DNA from: Candidatus Aenigmatarchaeota archaeon | GTDB lineage: Archaea > EX4484-52 > B79-G9 | Reading direction: 5' to 3' | Assembly (NCBI GenBank): GCA_023142905.1 | Contig: JAGLIP010000032.1 | Coordinates: 1 to 7,936 of the forward strand | Length of the DNA stretch: 7,936 bases | Shown: piece after piece, positions 5,637-7,936 of the stretch | Layout of the letters: the number at the start of each line of letters is the position of its first letter | Position numbering within the stretch: the first letter of the stretch is position 1 | Position numbers and translations under genes: made by a program | Notes under the pieces: model-generated | The model's database searches: none | What the model was told of the DNA's origin: nothing | Seen by the model: only the letters and a program-made list of their open reading frames with translations

Positions 5637-6286
5637 CATTTTTTTGCAATTCTTTTGATGGTGCAATAAATAAAAGAATAAATGCTTGTGTTTTTAGAAA
5701 CAACAGCGGTTGTATTTCCCAGGCGAAGCGCATCAAGAATTGACTTTTCGTTTTTTCCGGATGCACTTATTTCCGTATAGGCATTCCCGATTTCTTTCAG
5801 GCTGTGGGCATCAGAGCCGCCGGTTTGGGGAATATTTAATTTTTGTGCCATTTTTTTTGCTTTTTTGTTCATAAAAAGAGATCTTGCGTTTGCAGTTTCA
5901 ATTATATCAAAACCCACATCAAGAAATTTATGCATTTTGGTTCTGTGAGCCGGTTCAGGAAATGGGTGGGCGGCAACAGCAAGCCCTTCTGCTTTGTGTA
6001 TTGCACAAATTGTTTTTTCTACACTCATGCCTTTTTTGATTGTTTTTGTTATGCCGTAAGCAAGGACATCCCCTTTTTCTGTTTTTATTTCAATTCCTGA
6101 AATAACAACAATCCCTTGATTAACCCCTTCTTTTTTTGCTTCAGCAACGCCTTCTTGCGTGTTGTGGTCAGTTAATGCAATGCCATCAAGGCCTTTTCTT
6201 TTTGCTTCCGCAATTATGTCTTTTATTTGCTCAAACCCATCCTTTGAATAACAAGAATGAACATGCATGTCAATTTTTAGATTCAT
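5633..6286 (-). CDS. PHP-domain metal-dependent phosphoesterase
   Basis: This is a single-domain PHP protein (COG0613 type) of 217 residues, predicted to be a soluble metal-dependent phosphoesterase. The metal-binding set is complete: H8-x-H10 (DMHVHS), D16, D40-H41 in ALTDHN, E66 in SGIEIK, H107 in AAHPFP, E130-x2-N133 in ETAN, and D159-x-H161 in GGSDAH. Related enzymes hydrolyse nucleoside 3',5'-bisphosphates or 5'-phosphorylated RNA ends, but the substrate here is not known. Its stop codon interlocks with that of the CDP-alcohol phosphotransferase (TTAG at 5633-5636). The ATG at 6284-6286 has no Shine-Dalgarno and lies 26.5 bases from a symmetric TATA box shared with the divergent DUF63 gene. 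A leaderless mRNA is likely. Confidence 0.92.
   Translation of the reverse strand: MNLKIDMHVHSCYSKDGFEQIKDIIAEAKRKGLDGIALTDHNTQEGVAEAKKEGVNQGIVVISGIEIKTEKGDVLAYGITKTIKKGMSVEKTICAIHKAEGLAVAAHPFPEPAHRTKMHKFLDVGFDIIETANARSLFMNKKAKKMAQKLNIPQTGGSDAHSLKEIGNAYTEISASGKNEKSILDALRLGNTTAVVSKNTSIYSFIYCTIKRIAKKC
5639..5645 (+). terminator. Oligo-T terminator of the lipid operon
   Basis: A T7 tract begins three bases after the stop of the CDP-alcohol phosphotransferase gene, inside the coding end of the convergent PHP gene. It is a suitable archaeal T-tract stop, but could also arise from Lys codons of the antisense gene. Confidence 0.35.
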
Positions 6287-6307
6287 GAAAACTGTTTTTA
6301 GTTTAAG

Positions 6308-6317
6308 TTATATATAA
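6308..6317. promoter_or_regulatory. Symmetric TATA box shared by two divergent genes
   Basis: TTATATATAA is a perfect 10-bp palindrome in the 53-base gap between two divergent start codons. Its centre is 26.5 bases from the minus-strand ATG (6286) and 27.5 bases from the plus-strand ATG (6340). Both distances match leaderless archaeal promoters, and neither gene has a Shine-Dalgarno. No other strong TATA-like box is seen in the gap, so one box may serve both directions. Confidence 0.6.
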
Positions 6318-6339
6318 TTGAATTATCCATAAAGCCAAT

Positions 6340-7128
6340 ATGCTTGATTTACTGCTTGAAGAAATGTGGTATCCTCTTTTTCGTGACGGAGCATATACAA
6401 CAGGGGAAACATTGGTTTATGCCGCGGTTTTTATTTTTATTGCATATTATGCATTGCACATTTTTCGAAAAAGTAACATAAAATTAGATATGCATTTTTA
6501 CATCGGATGGACCTTATGGATATTTGCAATGGCAATTGTTCGGGTTCTTGAGGATTATGGCGTTATTACTTCGCGCCTTTTTATAACCCCATACATTGAT
6601 TTTCTTTTCGGAGGAACTGCTATTTTTCTTATAGTCTTGTTTAAATATCTTGATTCAAAAAAAATAATATCTTTCAAACGCGCATGGATTGCATCGCCAT
6701 TTTTGGTTATTGCGCCTTCAGTTGTTTTTCTTCCATTAAGAAACTTTTTGGGTGCGGCAATTGTTCTTCTTCTTGTATTGTTTTTCTTTTTAGCATTAAG
6801 ATTTCTGAAAAACACCAAAAAATTAAAATCCTTTCTTTCAGTTGAAAATAGAACAATACTTCTTGCACATTTGATGGATGCCAGCACAACATACACCGCA
6901 ATTGCCTTTTTTGGCGCATACGAAAAGCATGTTATTCCAACATACCTTATAGGTATTTTCGGTCCGGCCATAATGTTTCCGTTGAAAATAATTGTTGTGA
7001 GTGCAGTCCTTTATTATCTTGACCGTGAGTCAAAAGACCAATACGAGACAAAATACATAAAGCTTCTTATATATTCTTTTGGGGTCGGAACAGGAACAAG
7101 GAACTTGCTGCAGATTATCGGGTATTAA
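6340..7128 (+). CDS. DUF63 family archaeal integral membrane protein
   Basis: This is a 262-residue polytopic membrane protein of the archaeal DUF63 family (Pfam PF01889), whose function I do not know to be established. Family landmarks are the N-terminal aromatic segment with GAYTTGETLVYA (17-28), RVLEDYG at 68-74, FITPYI at 81-86, LAHLMDASTTYTAI at 175-188, YEKHVIPTY at 194-202, FGPAIMFPLK at 207-216, and the C-terminal GVGTGTRNLLQI (248-259). About seven hydrophobic segments are visible. Conserved polar residues (R68, E71, D72, H177, D180, E195, H197, K216, R254) within or beside these segments suggest a membrane-embedded enzyme or transporter rather than a structural protein. The ATG at 6340 fits leaderless transcription from the TATA box shared with the PHP gene. 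Confidence 0.88.
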   Translation: MLDLLLEEMWYPLFRDGAYTTGETLVYAAVFIFIAYYALHIFRKSNIKLDMHFYIGWTLWIFAMAIVRVLEDYGVITSRLFITPYIDFLFGGTAIFLIVLFKYLDSKKIISFKRAWIASPFLVIAPSVVFLPLRNFLGAAIVLLLVLFFFLALRFLKNTKKLKSFLSVENRTILLAHLMDASTTYTAIAFFGAYEKHVIPTYLIGIFGPAIMFPLKIIVVSAVLYYLDRESKDQYETKYIKLLIYSFGVGTGTRNLLQIIGY

Positions 7129-7218
7129 ACTCAGCAATTCTGAATGAACCTTAGTACTTACAACGCTTTTAGAAACCAACAATAATGCGTTTTTGATAGA
7201 ATTTAGAAAAAGAATAAC

Positions 7219-7228
7219 TTTATAAATT
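7219..7228 (+). promoter_or_regulatory. TATA box of the asparaginase gene
   Basis: TTTATAAATT is centred 25.5 bases before the ATG at 7249, again the leaderless spacing, with no Shine-Dalgarno. The preceding intergenic sequence (7129-7218) holds no recognisable RNA gene. It has only a weak AACGC/GCGTT inverted repeat (about 7163-7192) followed by a short T run, and I do not call that as a terminator. Confidence 0.55.
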
Positions 7229-7248
7229 TCTATTATACTACAACAATT

Positions 7249-7936
7249 ATGGTTTCATACACTAAAAAAAGGATATTGGTTATTTTTACGGGCGGAACTG
7301 TTGCCGGAAATGTTGCAAAAAGCAAGGTTTCGCAAAATGTAAAATCTGATCCAAACAGTTTCCTCTCTGTATTAAATAATTCCGTAGATGTTGTTAAGAA
7401 AAACTGGAATATTGAAATTAATGCTTCAATCGTAGAGTTGTTTAATGTTGATAGCTCAAATATACAACCGGAAAATTGGACATGCCTTGCAGAAAAAATA
7501 CAAGAAAGCTATGATGATTTTGATTCATTCATTATTTTGCACGGCACAAACACAATGGGCTATACCGCTGCCGCACTTTCTTTCGCCTTTGAAAATATCA
7601 ATAAGCCCGTGGTTATAACCGGAGCACAAGTTCCACTGGGCTTTTTAGGGACTGATGCAACAACCAATTTAGTTAATTCTTTGAGGCTTGCTGTTTGGGG
7701 TTATCATGAGGTTAAAGGAGTTATATCTGTTTTTGGAAGTAAAATTATAACCGGCACAAGAGTTAAAAAAGGAACAGACTTTGATTATGATCCATTTAAA
7801 TCTTTTCAAACAGGTACTTTGGGGCAAATCGGTCGCTTTATGAGGCTTGATGAAAAGGCATTAAGAAAACATGTTTCTTATCTGTCAAAAGTCAAGCCTT
7901 TGGCAATCCAATCAAGAATATTGAGTGTGAAAAAAG
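7249..7936 (+). CDS. L-asparaginase type I homologue, N-terminal part (runs off the window)
   Basis: This is the asparaginase/glutaminase fold. 229 codons are visible and no stop is reached. FTGGTVAG at residues 13-20 carries the nucleophilic Thr T17. ILHGTNTMGYTAAALSF (about 96-112) carries the second Thr, T100. VVITGAQVPL and TDATTN follow, then the catalytic lysine region TRVKKGTDFDYDPF (170-183) with K174 in the type I register. Similarity is closest to cytosolic type I asparaginases such as E. coli AnsA. The protein starts directly with the nucleophile strand, so it lacks the extra N-terminal domain of GatD, the archaeal Glu-tRNA(Gln) amidotransferase subunit. There is no signal peptide. 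The family Asp after T100, part of the Thr-Lys-Asp triad and a substrate ligand, is Asn (N101, codon AAC), so activity or substrate may differ. The start is supported by a leaderless promoter. Confidence 0.88.
   Translation, partial: MVSYTKKRILVIFTGGTVAGNVAKSKVSQNVKSDPNSFLSVLNNSVDVVKKNWNIEINASIVELFNVDSSNIQPENWTCLAEKIQESYDDFDSFIILHGTNTMGYTAAALSFAFENINKPVVITGAQVPLGFLGTDATTNLVNSLRLAVWGYHEVKGVISVFGSKIITGTRVKKGTDFDYDPFKSFQTGTLGQIGRFMRLDEKALRKHVSYLSKVKPLAIQSRILSVKK

Noticed and set aside
5405..5766. Open frames on both strands across the convergent junction
   Set aside because: They span the ends of two well-supported genes in other frames and have no promoter, Shine-Dalgarno or recognisable motif.
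6555..6971. Minus-strand open frame of 138 codons opposite the DUF63 gene
   Set aside because: It is fully antisense to a recognised family, with no start signal and no domain.
7129..7248. Small RNA gene or hairpin terminator in the 120-base gap
   Set aside because: Only a 5-bp AACGC/GCGTT inverted repeat with a long loop is present. There is no tRNA, box C/D or kink-turn pattern that I could support.
7249..7936. GatD subunit of archaeal Glu-tRNA(Gln) amidotransferase
   Set aside because: GatD has an extra N-terminal domain before the asparaginase-like domain. This protein begins directly with the nucleophile strand and matches type I asparaginases. A GatE partner would lie outside the window, so this is not fully excluded.
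1..7936. CRISPR array, transposon, prophage or defence island
   Set aside because: No regularly spaced direct repeats, terminal inverted repeats, transposase, integrase or defence domains are seen. The recognised genes are metabolic, regulatory or lipid genes.

Overview
The window comes from an archaeal chromosome of low GC content. The evidence is the gene set: CDP-archaeol synthase (DUF46/CarS), an archaeal-type CDP-alcohol phosphotransferase, a DUF63 membrane protein, a TrmB-family regulator and a short archaeal-type NAD kinase. The promoters agree. TATA-like boxes sit about 25-28 bp upstream of many start codons, which implies leaderless mRNAs, while Shine-Dalgarno motifs appear mainly at genes with a leader or inside operons. 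A euryarchaeal or DPANN-type lineage is plausible, but the phylum cannot be fixed from the sequence alone. Coding density is very high. No intergenic stretch exceeds about 120 bp, and I see no mobile element, CRISPR array, tRNA or rRNA.

Layout. 1-57: the tail of an unidentified plus-strand gene. 54-1673: a minus-strand pair, a small NfeD-like membrane protein followed by an eight-repeat PQQ-type beta-propeller protein without a signal peptide. 1674-1769: a divergent promoter region with a 9-bp-arm palindrome between two TATA-like boxes. 1770-3203: TrmB-like regulator and NAD kinase. 3311-4483: malic enzyme. 4528-5636: carS and a CDP-alcohol phosphotransferase, overlapping by one base. 5633-6286: a minus-strand PHP-domain phosphoesterase, convergent with the lipid pair. 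6340-7128: a DUF63 protein, divergent from the PHP gene across a single symmetric TATA box. 7249-7936: an L-asparaginase type I homologue running off the right edge.

Functional links. CarS makes CDP-archaeol and the next gene most likely uses it to attach a polar head group, so 4528-5636 is a two-step membrane phospholipid module. NAD kinase (makes NADP) and malic enzyme (reduces NAD(P)) are linked through NAD(P), but each seems to have its own promoter. The TrmB-like regulator may control itself and the divergent membrane protein/propeller pair through the shared palindrome.

I find no multi-gene system that I can defend as new. The most interesting points are the shared bidirectional TATA box, the candidate TrmB operator, the signal-less propeller with an unrecognised C-terminal segment, and an Asp-to-Asn change in the catalytic HGTDT motif of the asparaginase homologue.
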